Assembly: GCA_024642565.1 (NCBI GenBank)
Contig: JAHEAV010000012.1
Coordinates: 16,401 to 80,400, forward strand
Reading direction: 5' to 3'
Length of the DNA: 64,000 bases
Source: Erythrobacter sp.
GTDB taxonomy: Bacteria > Pseudomonadota > Alphaproteobacteria > Sphingomonadales > Sphingomonadaceae
The notes under the pieces were generated by a model that saw nothing but the letters and a program-made list of their open reading frames with translations, did no database searches and was not told the origin of the DNA. Shown piece by piece: positions 7,975 to 17,466 of this stretch. The position numbers and the translations under genes were made by a program. The stretch's first letter is position 1, and every line of letters begins with the position of its first letter.

Positions 7975-9954
7975 ATGAGTCGAGCGGGGCTTTTTGCGGC
8001 GTGGGCGGCCCTTGCCCTGTGCCCGATATCCGCGAACGCCCAGGTCGCGGCTTCTGCCAGCGCGAAAGAGGCGGCTATCCCCGCACCAGAGGCGCGCCCG
8101 CCGGTAATCCCAACATCGGACTTTTCTTCGCGCAACGACTGGCGCAATTCGGTCCTGTCACCCGATGGCAACCGGATCGCCACACAGGTCGAGGTGGATG
8201 GAGAAACGTTGATCCTGGTGATCGATGCCGTGACATTTGCACCGGTGCGCAAATTTGGCACTGGTAAGGACAAAATCGCCCTTGAATGGTTCAGGTGGGC
8301 GGGGAACGACCGGGTCCTCCTCGGCCTGTCTGCAATCGCACAGTTTATGGGAGAGGACGCGCGCTTCACCCGGCTATATTCGCTGAACATCAACGACGGC
8401 GCGTTGCAACTTGTCGGGCGCAAGGCGCCTGTGGTGACGGGGGATGATGTTGTTTACATCGCGCCGGACGGATCATGGTTGCTGCTGTCAATACAGGCAT
8501 CCATCTATGATTACCCCTCTGTTTATCGCTTTGACCTGACTGGCGATTCCAGGGAAACCAGAGTCGTTTCATCGCGAGAGGGTATCTGGAACTGGATTGC
8601 CGATGATCAGGGGGTGGTCCGCATCGGCACCGGCTGGTCAATGGGTAAATATAACATAATCTACCGCAAATCAGGTGCCGATAAATGGGCAACCGTTGGC
8701 AAGTTCAAACCTGATGATCCGGCCACCCGCCTGTGGGACGTCATGAAGATCATCGGCGGATCGGATCTTGGCTATATCCTGGATGAAGGCAAGGATGGCC
8801 GGGTCGAACTGCAGCAGTTCGACTACGCCAAGCGCGAAGTGGTAAAAACGGTCTATGCCAATCCGGAATGGGATGTGGAGCAGGCGTGGCTTGGGCAGGA
8901 TGACGAACCGCTTGCCGCCAGTTTCACCGATGATCGTGACCGGATCGTCTGGTTCCGCGATGCTGACAAGAAGTTGCAGGCGATGCTCGACAAATCAATG
9001 GTGGAAGATGAGGCATGGATCACCTCGCGCGCACGCGACGGTTCGCGTATGCTGATTTGGGCAGGCGGTGAAGCCGACCCAGGCGCACTTTATGTCTATA
9101 CTCCGGCCCAAAATCGGATGGTTCAGTTCGCTGAAATGCGTCCGAAAATTCGCTTCATCGATCTGGTGAAGCCCAAATCGGTGCAATATGATGCGCGCGA
9201 CGGGACAAAGATCTCGGCATATTTGACCTTGCCGCGTGGGCGGGTGGCGAAAAACCTGCCCCTGATCTTGCTCCCGCATGGCGGCCCATACGGTATTCGT
9301 GACAAGCTTGATTACAACGACGAGGTCCAACTGCTGGCCAATCGTGGTTATGCCGTGCTGCAGCCGAATTATCGAGGCTCTGGCGGCTATGGCAAGGGTT
9401 TCGCCGATCTTGGTATCGGCCAGATCGGCCGCAAAATGCAGGATGATCTCGACGATGCAACGGATTGGGCCGTGGCGCAGGGGATTGCCGATGCAAACCG
9501 GGTTTGCGTGGTAGGCGGCAGTTATGGCGGTTATGCCGCCTTGTGGGCGGTGTTGCGTAATCCGGAACGTTATCGCTGCGCAGCCAGTTGGGCGGGAGTT
9601 ACCGATTGGGACAGCCAGCTAAGGTATGACCGCAACTACTTCTCGCGCAGCGCAGGAAAGAAATGGCGCGCGCGCATTCAGGGTGACCAGGAAGGTTTCG
9701 ATCTCGATAGTGTTTCACCCTACCGGCAGGCGGGGACCTTATCCCGCCCGATCCTTGTAGGACATGGCACGGATGACACAAACGTGCCCTTCAGTCAGTT
9801 CAAGAAGATGCGCACCGCGACCGCGACTGCAAAGGTTCCGGTCGATCTGCTTGTGATAGAAGACGAAGGGCATTCCTTCACCAAGCCGGAAAACGAACAG
9901 CGATGGTATGATGCATTGCTGGCGTTTCTGGCAAAGAACAACCCGGCAGATTGA
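7975..9954 (+). CDS. Secreted S9-family (prolyl oligopeptidase type) peptidase
   Basis: A 659-residue exported serine peptidase. Residues 1-22 are a signal peptide with a likely cut after ANA. Residues about 50-390 fit a beta-propeller cap of the S9C/acylaminoacyl peptidase kind. The C-terminal alpha/beta hydrolase domain carries LPHGGPYG (oxyanion region), nucleophile Ser516 in GGSYGGY, Asp601 in GTDDTNVP and His633 in DEGHSF. It probably cleaves short peptides in the periplasm. It stands alone between metZ and the SulP gene. The family is confident; the preferred substrate is not known. Confidence 0.9.
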   Translation: MSRAGLFAAWAALALCPISANAQVAASASAKEAAIPAPEARPPVIPTSDFSSRNDWRNSVLSPDGNRIATQVEVDGETLILVIDAVTFAPVRKFGTGKDKIALEWFRWAGNDRVLLGLSAIAQFMGEDARFTRLYSLNINDGALQLVGRKAPVVTGDDVVYIAPDGSWLLLSIQASIYDYPSVYRFDLTGDSRETRVVSSREGIWNWIADDQGVVRIGTGWSMGKYNIIYRKSGADKWATVGKFKPDDPATRLWDVMKIIGGSDLGYILDEGKDGRVELQQFDYAKREVVKTVYANPEWDVEQAWLGQDDEPLAASFTDDRDRIVWFRDADKKLQAMLDKSMVEDEAWITSRARDGSRMLIWAGGEADPGALYVYTPAQNRMVQFAEMRPKIRFIDLVKPKSVQYDARDGTKISAYLTLPRGRVAKNLPLILLPHGGPYGIRDKLDYNDEVQLLANRGYAVLQPNYRGSGGYGKGFADLGIGQIGRKMQDDLDDATDWAVAQGIADANRVCVVGGSYGGYAALWAVLRNPERYRCAASWAGVTDWDSQLRYDRNYFSRSAGKKWRARIQGDQEGFDLDSVSPYRQAGTLSRPILVGHGTDDTNVPFSQFKKMRTATATAKVPVDLLVIEDEGHSFTKPENEQRWYDALLAFLAKNNPAD

Positions 9955-10059
9955 TCCGCCCGCTGGTTGTGCATTGCAGCATATGGGGCTACGCGGCGGG
10001 CTGTCTCTTCACGTAGCGCGCGTTTTCGGCTGCGCTGCGGCAATCCGCAAGGTAACTCT

Positions 10060-11574
10060 ATGGCCTCCGCCACTCAGCCGGGTATTCCCGCGCGCCCTTC
10101 CTTCAAAACCGACTGGCTCGGCAATATCCGTGGCGACATCCTGGCCGGGATGGTTGTTGCATTGGCGCTGATCCCCGAAGCGATCGGTTTCTCCCTTATC
10201 GCGGGTGTCGACCCCAGCGTGGGCCTCTATGCCTCGGTCGCGATTGCGATGGTGATTGCCCTGGTTGGCGGCCGGCCGGGAATGATCTCCGCTGCGACCG
10301 CTGCCGTGGCGGTGGTGGTGGTGCCGCTGGTGCGCGAACACGGGGTCGAATACCTCTTCGCCGCCACTATCCTCATGGGCATCATACAGGGCATTGCCGC
10401 GCTGCTGCGGCTTGACCTGCTGATGCAATTTGTATCGCGCAGTGTGATCACCGGCTTCGTCAATGCGTTGGCCATTTTGATCTTTATGGCACAATTGCCG
10501 CAGCTTATCGGGGTGGGCTGGCAAACCTATGCGATGGTGCTGGGCGGTTTGGCGATTATCTATCTGTTGCCGCGTGTTACCAAAATCGTGCCGAGCCCGT
10601 TGGTTGCGATCCTGCTGCTGACGGCGATTACCATTTTCTGGCATGTGCCGGTGAACCATGTCGCGGGCGAGGGGCAACTTCCGGACGGGCTGCCGACATT
10701 TGCCATCCCGAATGTCCCGCTTACTTGGGAAACCGTGCAAATCATTCTGCCCTATTCCCTGACTATGGCAGCGGTCGGCCTGCTGGAAAGCTTGCTGACC
10801 GCGCAGATTGTGGACGATCTGACCCATACGGAAAGCAACAAGCAGCGCGAGAGCGCCGGCCAGGGCATTGCCAACGTGGTTGCCGCCTTTTTCGGCGGGA
10901 TGGGCGGCTGCGCGATGATTGGCCAGTCAGTCATAAATGTCGCCAGTGGCGGGCGCGGACGTTTGTCCACCTTTGCCGCGGGTGCGTTCCTGCTGATACT
11001 GCTGACCGTGCTGGGCGATTGGGTGGGCCGGGTGCCGATGCCCGCATTGGTAGCGGTGATGATCATGGTCAGCATCGGGACCTTCAGCTGGTCCTCCATT
11101 GCCAATTTGCGTCGGCATCCACCGACAAGCTCCATCGTCATGCTGGCGACCGTGGCAGTCGTTGTATTGACGCATGATCTGGCATTGGGTGTGCTGACCG
11201 GCGTATTGCTGTCCGGCATTTTCTTCGCGAACAAGGTCCGGCAGATGTTCCGGGTAGAGCGGACCCGGCGCCCTCACAGCGCGGTCTATACCGTCACCGG
11301 GCAAATATTCTTTGCCTCGGTAGACCGGCTATTGCGGGAAATCGGGCCGGAGAGCCAGTATGACGACGCATCCAGCCATGTGGTGATCGATGTCAGCAAG
11401 GCGCATTTCTGGGATATCTCCGCGATTGGCGCGCTCGATAAGGTGGTCGATCGGATGCGCTTGAATGGGCGGCATGTGCGGATCGTGGGGATGAATACCG
11501 CCAGTGCCGATCTTGTCGACCGTTTTGCTCTGGAAGACCGGTTGGGGCTGGAAACAGGCCTGGCCCCGCACTGA
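10060..11574 (+). CDS. SulP-family inorganic anion transporter with STAS domain
   Basis: A 504-residue SLC26/SulP protein. The N-terminal part has the family opening ([38 protein letters not shown]) and about ten to twelve membrane spans. Residues from about 400 on form a STAS domain ([37 protein letters not shown]). Relatives carry sulfate, bicarbonate or carboxylates, and sequence alone does not separate these. The ATG at 10060 precedes the conserved cytoplasmic N-terminus; a more upstream in-frame ATG would add a basic stretch unlike the family. No sulfur or carbonic anhydrase gene is adjacent. Confidence 0.9.
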   Translation: MASATQPGIPARPSFKTDWLGNIRGDILAGMVVALALIPEAIGFSLIAGVDPSVGLYASVAIAMVIALVGGRPGMISAATAAVAVVVVPLVREHGVEYLFAATILMGIIQGIAALLRLDLLMQFVSRSVITGFVNALAILIFMAQLPQLIGVGWQTYAMVLGGLAIIYLLPRVTKIVPSPLVAILLLTAITIFWHVPVNHVAGEGQLPDGLPTFAIPNVPLTWETVQIILPYSLTMAAVGLLESLLTAQIVDDLTHTESNKQRESAGQGIANVVAAFFGGMGGCAMIGQSVINVASGGRGRLSTFAAGAFLLILLTVLGDWVGRVPMPALVAVMIMVSIGTFSWSSIANLRRHPPTSSIVMLATVAVVVLTHDLALGVLTGVLLSGIFFANKVRQMFRVERTRRPHSAVYTVTGQIFFASVDRLLREIGPESQYDDASSHVVIDVSKAHFWDISAIGALDKVVDRMRLNGRHVRIVGMNTASADLVDRFALEDRLGLETGLAPH

Positions 11575-11583
11575 TCCCGGTTT

Positions 11584-13401
11584 TTACAGCCGGTCCATAT
11601 CCAGCCATTCGCGCTTGCCAAGCCATGATTTGTCGAGCGCGGCTTCGGCAGCTGCGGCCTCTGGCTTGTGGCCCAGCTTGCGTTCGGTCTGGGCCAGTCC
11701 GTAAAGCGCCCATCCATCATTGGGTGCCTTGAACAGCGCAGCCTGGAACGCGTCGCGCGCGCCCTTGAAGTCCCCAGCGCGATACAGGCTTGCGCCAAGC
11801 GATTGGCTGACCGGGTAATACCAGTAGGGCGGTTCTGTGTAGGGTAGGGTCTGCTCGATCGTGATCGCCTGACGGTAATGCGCGGCGGCCTGGGTAAATT
11901 TGCCCTTGGCATGCGCCATGCGTCCTTGCGCGACATGCCGGGCTAGCGCGATCAGATCCATTGCCGGAACACCGCCATCGGTCATCGCCTTGAACTGGGA
12001 CTTGAACTGTGGATTTTCGGCCAGCGCATCCATCGCGGCGAGTTCGGCTGCGAAGCTTTTGTCGTTGCGGGATATGGCAAAGCCAACTGCGCGGGCATAA
12101 CGCCGCATAGCCTCGACATAGGCAAGATCGCTGTTTGCGTTAGTCAGCGCGATGATGGCTTGCGGGCTGGCATATTGCGCCAATGCAAAGTCCGGCGCGG
12201 CGTGGATCACCTGAACCCACGGCAATTGCCGGGCGATATCGACATTGAGGATCGACTTCAGCCGTTCGGTTTCGGACAGGGTGGTGTACATATCGCCTGC
12301 CATCTGCGCCGATGTCAGAAGGAAATGCACATTGTGCGGATAATAGCCGAAGCGATACATGCCATCGCCGCCGAATTTCGTCAGATAATCTTCATCGGCC
12401 CGTGCGGCCAGGATATTTGCGGCCATTGAATCCTTGTAGCGCCCGATCCGGTAATAGATGTGCGAAGGCATGTGGACCAGATGACCGAAGGCATCAGGCG
12501 CAAATTGGGCCATCCGGTCCGCAGCCGCTTCGGCGCGGTGTGGATTGGCGCTATTTTCCATGAGATGGATGTAGAGATGCGCGGCCTGCGGGTGATGCGG
12601 ATTGCGCTGCATCACGGCTTCCAGCATTGCCACGGCTTCCGCGATACGCGGCTTGGCTGCGCTCTTGTCCGTGCTCCAATAATCCCACGGTGTGGTATTC
12701 ATGGCCGCTTCTGCGGCAAGGATGGCAATGTCGTCATTCCCCGGATTTTGGCGCGCAATCCTGAACATGGCATCGGCATAGGCCGCGTCGAGCAAGGCCC
12801 GGTCAGCCGCAGGGTCGTTCGAATAACGGACGGTTTGCGCTGCGATCAGATCGCGTTCAAGCGGAGAAGCTGTTTCAGCCAGTCGCGAAGCAGCGGCCAA
12901 TGCAGTGAGCGCGACGCTGTTCTGTTCAGGCGACATTGGCGCGTTGATATTCGGCCCGCTCGCCAGCGCCACGCCCCACAGGCACATGGCGCAGTCAGGC
13001 GCGCGCAACCGTGCTTCCTGGAATGCGCGTGTCGCCCCCTGGTGATTGAACCCATATGTCAGGAGCATGGCCTGATCGAAATAGGCCCGCGCGTCGCCCG
13101 AAATGCCGGTGGCAGGGATGCTCGACTGGGCCAGATTCGGGATTAACGCCATGCCCGCTGCGCCGACACCGTGCAGGGCCGCCAGATTGCCCGCCAGCTT
13201 CAGGCGCTGGTCAAGCTGCGCACCCGTGGCATCAATTCCGCGGCAGGCGCGGCGGCCTGCCAAGGTCGGATCCAGCGCGCGCAAGGTGGCTTGCGAAATG
13301 GTGTCCGGCGTATCTGCGCTGTCCGTCCAATAACCTGTAAACCCGCCTACCAGCCCGGAAAGCAGAGCAGCGGCGGTTGTTGCGGAGTAAAGCGGATTCA
13401 T
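11584..13401 (-). CDS. Exported tetratricopeptide-repeat protein, function unknown
   Basis: A 605-residue protein with an N-terminal hydrophobic segment (MNPLYSATTAAALLSGLVGG) that can act as signal or anchor. Helical repeats follow: FNHQGATRAFQEARLRAPDCAMCLWG near residue 130, a block around PHHPQAAHLYIHLMENS and LVHMPSHIYYRIGRYKDS, and two clear TPRs at the end (AAHYRQAITIEQTLPY; KGARDAFQAALFKAPNDGWALYGLAQTERK). Proteins with the MPSHIY block are widespread but uncharacterised. It converges with the SulP gene, 9 bases apart. Role in protein-protein contact is inferred from the repeats only. Confidence 0.75.
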   Translation of the reverse strand: MNPLYSATTAAALLSGLVGGFTGYWTDSADTPDTISQATLRALDPTLAGRRACRGIDATGAQLDQRLKLAGNLAALHGVGAAGMALIPNLAQSSIPATGISGDARAYFDQAMLLTYGFNHQGATRAFQEARLRAPDCAMCLWGVALASGPNINAPMSPEQNSVALTALAAASRLAETASPLERDLIAAQTVRYSNDPAADRALLDAAYADAMFRIARQNPGNDDIAILAAEAAMNTTPWDYWSTDKSAAKPRIAEAVAMLEAVMQRNPHHPQAAHLYIHLMENSANPHRAEAAADRMAQFAPDAFGHLVHMPSHIYYRIGRYKDSMAANILAARADEDYLTKFGGDGMYRFGYYPHNVHFLLTSAQMAGDMYTTLSETERLKSILNVDIARQLPWVQVIHAAPDFALAQYASPQAIIALTNANSDLAYVEAMRRYARAVGFAISRNDKSFAAELAAMDALAENPQFKSQFKAMTDGGVPAMDLIALARHVAQGRMAHAKGKFTQAAAHYRQAITIEQTLPYTEPPYWYYPVSQSLGASLYRAGDFKGARDAFQAALFKAPNDGWALYGLAQTERKLGHKPEAAAAEAALDKSWLGKREWLDMDRL

Positions 13402-13661
13402 GGTCAGGCCTCCCGATAGGCAAATAATTGCAGGGATGCCGGCGGACACACAACCGGCAAAATGGGGCAATACGACCCTAAACGAGTCGTTACCTAATCC
13501 GCTGTTGGATACAGCCTCCGCCGGCGTATGTCACCACAGGCCAGACCCAGACTGCTGTATCAAAACTGGCGATGAAAGGCGGTGGAAACACGCGATCGAT
13601 GGTGAAGAAAGCGAACCAGCCCCTTGGAGCGCGCGGCAATTGCCGTTATCCTGCGTCCACC

Positions 13662-14060
13662 ATGAAAGAGTTCTTCCAGCACGCTGCAATCACCGACGGG
13701 ATTATCGTGCGGGCGGCGGTCAGTTTCCTGCCCGAACAATCCCAGCCTGATGCGGGCAAGTGGTTTTGGGTTTATCATATCCGGCTGGAGAACCATTCGG
13801 ACGAAACTGTGCAGCTGCGCACCCGCCATTGGCGGATCACTGATGCGCGCGGAATGGTCAATCATGTGGATGGCGAAGGGGTTGTCGGTGAAACCCCGAC
13901 ACTAAATCCGGGTCAAACGCATGACTATGTTTCCGGCTGCCCACTGACGACGCCGCATGGTTCGATGGAGGGTCATTTCACCTTCACCCGTAAGGATGGC
14001 TCACCGCTGGAAGTGGCAATTCCCTTCTTTCCGCTGGCTGCGCCAGCCACAGCGGATTGA
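13662..14060 (+). CDS. apaG: ApaG domain protein
   Basis: A 132-residue protein of the ApaG/Co2+-resistance family, a fibronectin-like beta fold. Seen: FLPEQSQPDAGKWFWVYHIRLENHSDETVQLRTRHWRITDARG, VDGEGVVGETPTLNPGQTHDYVSGCPLTTPHGSMEGHF, which are the conserved stretches. The molecular role is not settled; in enterobacteria the gene is linked to cobalt and magnesium phenotypes. The ATG at 13662 gives the usual length; longer in-frame starts add a basic unmatched leader. The next gene begins 7 bases downstream, so they are probably co-transcribed. Confidence 0.92.
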   Translation: MKEFFQHAAITDGIIVRAAVSFLPEQSQPDAGKWFWVYHIRLENHSDETVQLRTRHWRITDARGMVNHVDGEGVVGETPTLNPGQTHDYVSGCPLTTPHGSMEGHFTFTRKDGSPLEVAIPFFPLAAPATAD

Positions 14061-14067
14061 TCGGCGC

Positions 14068-14619
14068 TTGATCAAGATCCTTGCGTTTGCGGCCAGCAAT
14101 TCAAGCCAGTCAATCAATCGCAAGTTGATCGGCCATGCGGTGGACGTACTCCGGTCAGAAGTGCTTCCCGGTGCCGTGTGCGAGATTCTCGACCTTAATG
14201 ATTTTGAGATGCCGATCTACAGCCTGGACCGGGAAAATGCTGGCGGTGTGCCCGATCTGGCGCACCAGTTCAGGGCGAAAATTGCCGCGGCCGATGCCCT
14301 GCTGATTTCCTTTGCGGAGCATAACGGCCACTATAGTGCGGCTTACAAGAATATCTTCGACTGGGCTTCCCGGCTGGAAGGCAAAGTCTATGCCGGGAAG
14401 CCCAAGGTCGTGTTGTCTGCATCGCCGGGCAAAGGCGGTGCGGGTAATGTGCTGCGCGCTGCGGTGGCGTCTGCCCCGCATTTCGGGGCTGAGGTGTTAT
14501 CGAGCCTGAGTGTCCCGCTGTTTGGTGACAATTTCGACGAAGCGAGTGGAACCCTGAGCAACCCTGAACTTGCCGCCGGTCTGCGCGCCGCTTTGGGCCG
14601 TTTTGCACGCATGAACTGA
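14068..14619 (+). CDS. NADPH-dependent FMN reductase-like flavoprotein
   Basis: A 183-residue flavodoxin-fold protein. The N-terminus (LIKILAFAASNSSQSINRKLIGHA) carries the phosphate loop for FMN; DALLISFAEHNGHYSAAYKNIFDWASRL and the GKPKVVLSASPGKGGAG segment match the NADPH-dependent FMN reductase family, which includes quinone, azo-dye and chromate reductases. No ATG is available at the family start; TTG at 14068, 7 bases after the apaG stop, places the first beta strand directly at the N-terminus. Physiological substrate unknown. Confidence 0.82.
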   Translation: MIKILAFAASNSSQSINRKLIGHAVDVLRSEVLPGAVCEILDLNDFEMPIYSLDRENAGGVPDLAHQFRAKIAAADALLISFAEHNGHYSAAYKNIFDWASRLEGKVYAGKPKVVLSASPGKGGAGNVLRAAVASAPHFGAEVLSSLSVPLFGDNFDEASGTLSNPELAAGLRAALGRFARMN

Positions 14620-14676
14620 CAAGCGCTGCGCTGCGTTCTCACAAGTCATGTTGCGGAGGGGCCGCGTCGGCTCTAC

Positions 14677-15489
14677 ATGGCGCTCACTATGAAGCGCACC
14701 CATCTTCCCCTTAATGCCCTGCGCGTGTTCGACGCAGCGGCACGGCACCTCAGCTTCACCCGCGCGGCGGACGAGCTGGCGGTGACTCCGGCGGCGGTTG
14801 GCCAGCAGATCCGCGCGTTGGAAGACCACCTCGGCACAGTCTTGTTCCGCCGGACCAGCAAGGGCCTCGAACTGACGGATGAGGGCTGCGCCGGACTCGA
14901 CCCTTTGCGCGAAGGATTCTTGCGGTTCGAAGAAAGCGTGCAGGCAATGCAGGCTGGGCAGGCGAGCGACCATTACGCAATTGCCTGCCCGCGCGAATTT
15001 TACGCCCAGTGGCTTGCCCCGCGGTTGGCCGCCTTTGGCAAGGAGAATCCTGGCGTCCGGTTCCAGTTTGTGGCTGATGAGGATGCGGATTTCACCGAAG
15101 CCAATCTCGATCTGGCGATCCGTTTGGTCGATGGACCGGGCGATCTTGAAGGGGTGGAGCTGGCCCCGGCTCGGCGTGTAGTTGTGGCTTCGCCTGATGC
15201 TTCCGATGCGCATGGTTACTGGATCGATTGGCCGGGTGCGCCCCTGCCGGAAGGATCGGAGGTCAGCGTAAGCGTCGGCAATGCGGGGCAGGCGCTCAGC
15301 TCTGCTGTTGCGGGAATGGGCAAGGCAATCCTGCCCTACCTGCTGGCCGAAGAAGCGTTGGAAAGCGGCCGCTTGACTGCACTCGAAGGGCCGGACGAAG
15401 GCAGGCGTGCCTATTGGCTGGTCGCGCCGCTGCCGCAGTGGCGCCAGAAAAAGGTCAAGGCACTGGTCGCCTATCTGGCAAAGGATTAG
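14677..15489 (+). CDS. LysR-family regulator, GcvA-like
   Basis: A 270-residue LysR protein. The N-terminal winged helix (LNALRVFDAAARHLSFTRAADELAVTPAAVGQQIRALEDHLG) matches the GcvA/AmpR subgroup, which controls amino acid or beta-lactamase genes. A substrate-binding domain follows from about residue 95. Two starts are possible, ATG at 14677 and ATG at 14689 (MKRTHLPL); the second fits family N-termini slightly better. Both neighbours point the same way, so the usual divergent target is not seen and its regulon cannot be assigned. Confidence 0.85.
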   Translation: MALTMKRTHLPLNALRVFDAAARHLSFTRAADELAVTPAAVGQQIRALEDHLGTVLFRRTSKGLELTDEGCAGLDPLREGFLRFEESVQAMQAGQASDHYAIACPREFYAQWLAPRLAAFGKENPGVRFQFVADEDADFTEANLDLAIRLVDGPGDLEGVELAPARRVVVASPDASDAHGYWIDWPGAPLPEGSEVSVSVGNAGQALSSAVAGMGKAILPYLLAEEALESGRLTALEGPDEGRRAYWLVAPLPQWRQKKVKALVAYLAKD

Positions 15490-15493
15490 CCAC

Positions 15494-16027
15494 CTGAAAG
15501 ATACCCCGATTCTTGAAACAGCGCGCCTGACCCTGCGCCCGCTGGAGGCTGGCGATGTCGAAGCGTTCTGGCCGACTTTTTCCGATCCTGACAACATGCG
15601 CTGGTGGAGCAGGGCACCTTTCACCTCCCGTGAGGAGCTGGGCACATGGCTATTGGCCGATGGCTGGGATGGGCGCAGTTGGGCGGCAATTGAACGCAGC
15701 AGCGGCAAGCCCGTCTGCCGATTGGTCGCCACGCCCGGAATGCTGGGCGTGACCGAGATCGGCTATGCGACCGTTCTGGGCCGGCAGGGCGAAGGGTTCG
15801 CGCGGGAAGCGGTGGCCGGTTTGATCACCCATCTGTTCCGCGCTGAGGGGAACCGCCGTATCTGGGCCGATGTCGATCCGGAAAATGCAGGTTCCAATGC
15901 CCTGCTCAAGGGACTTGGTTTTACCATGGAAGGGCAGCTCCGTGCCGCCTGGGAAACCCATATCGGTGTGCGCGACAGCTTGATCTGGGGGATACTCGCG
16001 GACGAATGGCAACCGGCCGCCGCCTAG
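15494..16027 (+). CDS. GNAT-family acetyltransferase, RimJ/RimL type
   Basis: A 177-residue acetyltransferase. ILETARLTLRPLEAGDVEAF is the standard RimJ/RimL-type opening, and ATVLGRQGEGFAREAVAGLITHLF holds the acetyl-CoA binding motif (Q/R-x-x-G-x-A/G variant), followed by NAGSNALLKGLGFTMEGQLR. No ATG or GTG fits the family start; CTG at 15494 has an AAGGA ribosome site ending 8 bases upstream and is the best guess. It starts 4 bases after the LysR stop, so co-translation is plausible. The acceptor may be a protein N-terminus or a small molecule. Confidence 0.82.
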   Translation: MKDTPILETARLTLRPLEAGDVEAFWPTFSDPDNMRWWSRAPFTSREELGTWLLADGWDGRSWAAIERSSGKPVCRLVATPGMLGVTEIGYATVLGRQGEGFAREAVAGLITHLFRAEGNRRIWADVDPENAGSNALLKGLGFTMEGQLRAAWETHIGVRDSLIWGILADEWQPAAA

Positions 16028-16064
16028 CCCGCCTTGGGCCGCCTTGGGGATTGCCCCATTGCGG

Positions 16065-16886
16065 TCAGACAGCTTCGGCCGGTTTGCTGGCAATCCGCAG
16101 CGGTTTTGCAGCTGCGCGAAAGCGTTCCTTGTATTGCGGATGTTCGGTACCCATCCAGCGGTCCCACCAAGTGAAATAAAATCCGAAATTATAACCGCCG
16201 GCCTGATGATGCAAATCATGATGGGTCGTGGTCGAAACCCAGTCGGTCCATTTGGTGTCTGTCCAGCCAGCGGGGAATAATTCGACCCCGGCGTGGGCCA
16301 TGACATTGCGAAAAATCATGTGCCACAGGAAGAAGAGCACCGCCCATCCGGCATAGGCGATTCCCATCATACTGGTGGCAAGCAGGAATAGCGGCATGAA
16401 CAGCGCCTCCGTAACCGCTTCCCAACTGGCGAAGCTATACGCGGTCCAGGGCGTGGGCGTGCGCGACTTGTGGTGATGCAAATGCGTGGCCCGGAATAAA
16501 TGCTTGTGATGCAATGCACGGTGCATCCAATAGAAATAGGCATCATGCGCCACCACCATGATTGCGAATTGCACCGCGATCAGCCCCAGGCCCGCGCCGT
16601 CCAGCTTGAAACGGATGATGCCATATTCACGCATCACCAGCACGCTGATGGTGGTGGTGGCAAAGACGAGCACTGTGCGCAGCGATGACAGCACCTCGCG
16701 CGCATAATCGCCGCGTTGCGCCCGGCGGTTCTGGATGCGGCGATTGTCTGCCCAATGTTTGAACACCAGCAGCACCAACGCCATCAGACCCGCCGCGACG
16801 AAATAGCGCGTCAGATCGAGGTAGATGCCCTTCATCATATGGTGACCGATTTTTTCGATCAGGGTGGTGTCATGCGCTGATGTCAT
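16065..16886 (-). CDS. Sterol desaturase / fatty acid hydroxylase family protein
   Basis: A 273-residue membrane-bound di-iron enzyme. The histidine boxes are all present: HDAYFYWMHRALHH, HLHHHKS and HHDLHH, set between hydrophobic segments. Such enzymes hydroxylate or desaturate sterols, hopanoids, fatty acids or carotenoids. A conserved GGYNFGFYFTWWDRWMGTEHP block ends the domain. The start at the ATG whose complement ends at 16886 gives a normal cytoplasmic N-terminus. No lipid or carotenoid gene is adjacent, so the substrate is open. Confidence 0.87.
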   Translation of the reverse strand: MTSAHDTTLIEKIGHHMMKGIYLDLTRYFVAAGLMALVLLVFKHWADNRRIQNRRAQRGDYAREVLSSLRTVLVFATTTISVLVMREYGIIRFKLDGAGLGLIAVQFAIMVVAHDAYFYWMHRALHHKHLFRATHLHHHKSRTPTPWTAYSFASWEAVTEALFMPLFLLATSMMGIAYAGWAVLFFLWHMIFRNVMAHAGVELFPAGWTDTKWTDWVSTTTHHDLHHQAGGYNFGFYFTWWDRWMGTEHPQYKERFRAAAKPLRIASKPAEAV

Positions 16887-17085
16887 AGGTGCTCCGCCGC
16901 CGATGATGCCGCTGCAAGGCCGCGAACGCAATGGCAAAGGCGATGGGACGCCAGGCTGTGAATTGGCCTCCCTTACTTGTGACGATGCTAAGGTGTTTGG
17001 AGTTACGCAGCGGCAATGTTGTGCACGACACCGCCGCTGCATATCCAGAGCAGATCCCACTCATCCTTGTTAAGATGCGCTGGTC

Positions 17086-17466
17086 CTAGCTGTCTCGGTC
17101 GACAATAATATAAATGTTTGTGGTGCTTTCCATGTGCTCACCCCATTTGTAGCAAGCTCCAGGAGCCAGCGAAATTGCAAATAATGTGTCGTCAGGATAC
17201 GAACTCGATACACGAGCAGAGCCACGCCAGTTGCTCGAACTGTTGTTACAAAATTGCACAACCGGATAGATTCTGCTGTTCGAATAAGATTCATTGACCC
17301 GCATAGTTAATTGCAGGCCTTGATTATAGATAGTTGTAGACGTGTCCCCTACTGACCATCCGTATTGATTTCGAAATGTGGAAACTTCGCTTGCTTGTGC
17401 TGGCAAGGCCGCAAGTCCACAACCAATTGCCACAAGACTGCTCATAAACTTGGTGCGCGAAATCAT
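17086..17466 (-). CDS. Small secreted protein, unknown family
   Basis: A 126-residue protein with a signal peptide (SSLVAIGCGLAALPAQAS, likely cut after QAS) and a Ser/Asn/Tyr-rich mature part with two cysteines (VVQFCNNSSS and LAPGACYKWG). I recognise no family. Base composition is visibly more AT-rich than its neighbours, with rare-looking codons such as AGA and ATA. It stands alone upstream of a gene-poor stretch. Both points suggest recent acquisition, but no mobile element was found. An internal ATG at residue 8 is an alternative start. Confidence 0.6.
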   Translation of the reverse strand: MISRTKFMSSLVAIGCGLAALPAQASEVSTFRNQYGWSVGDTSTTIYNQGLQLTMRVNESYSNSRIYPVVQFCNNSSSNWRGSARVSSSYPDDTLFAISLAPGACYKWGEHMESTTNIYIIVDRDS

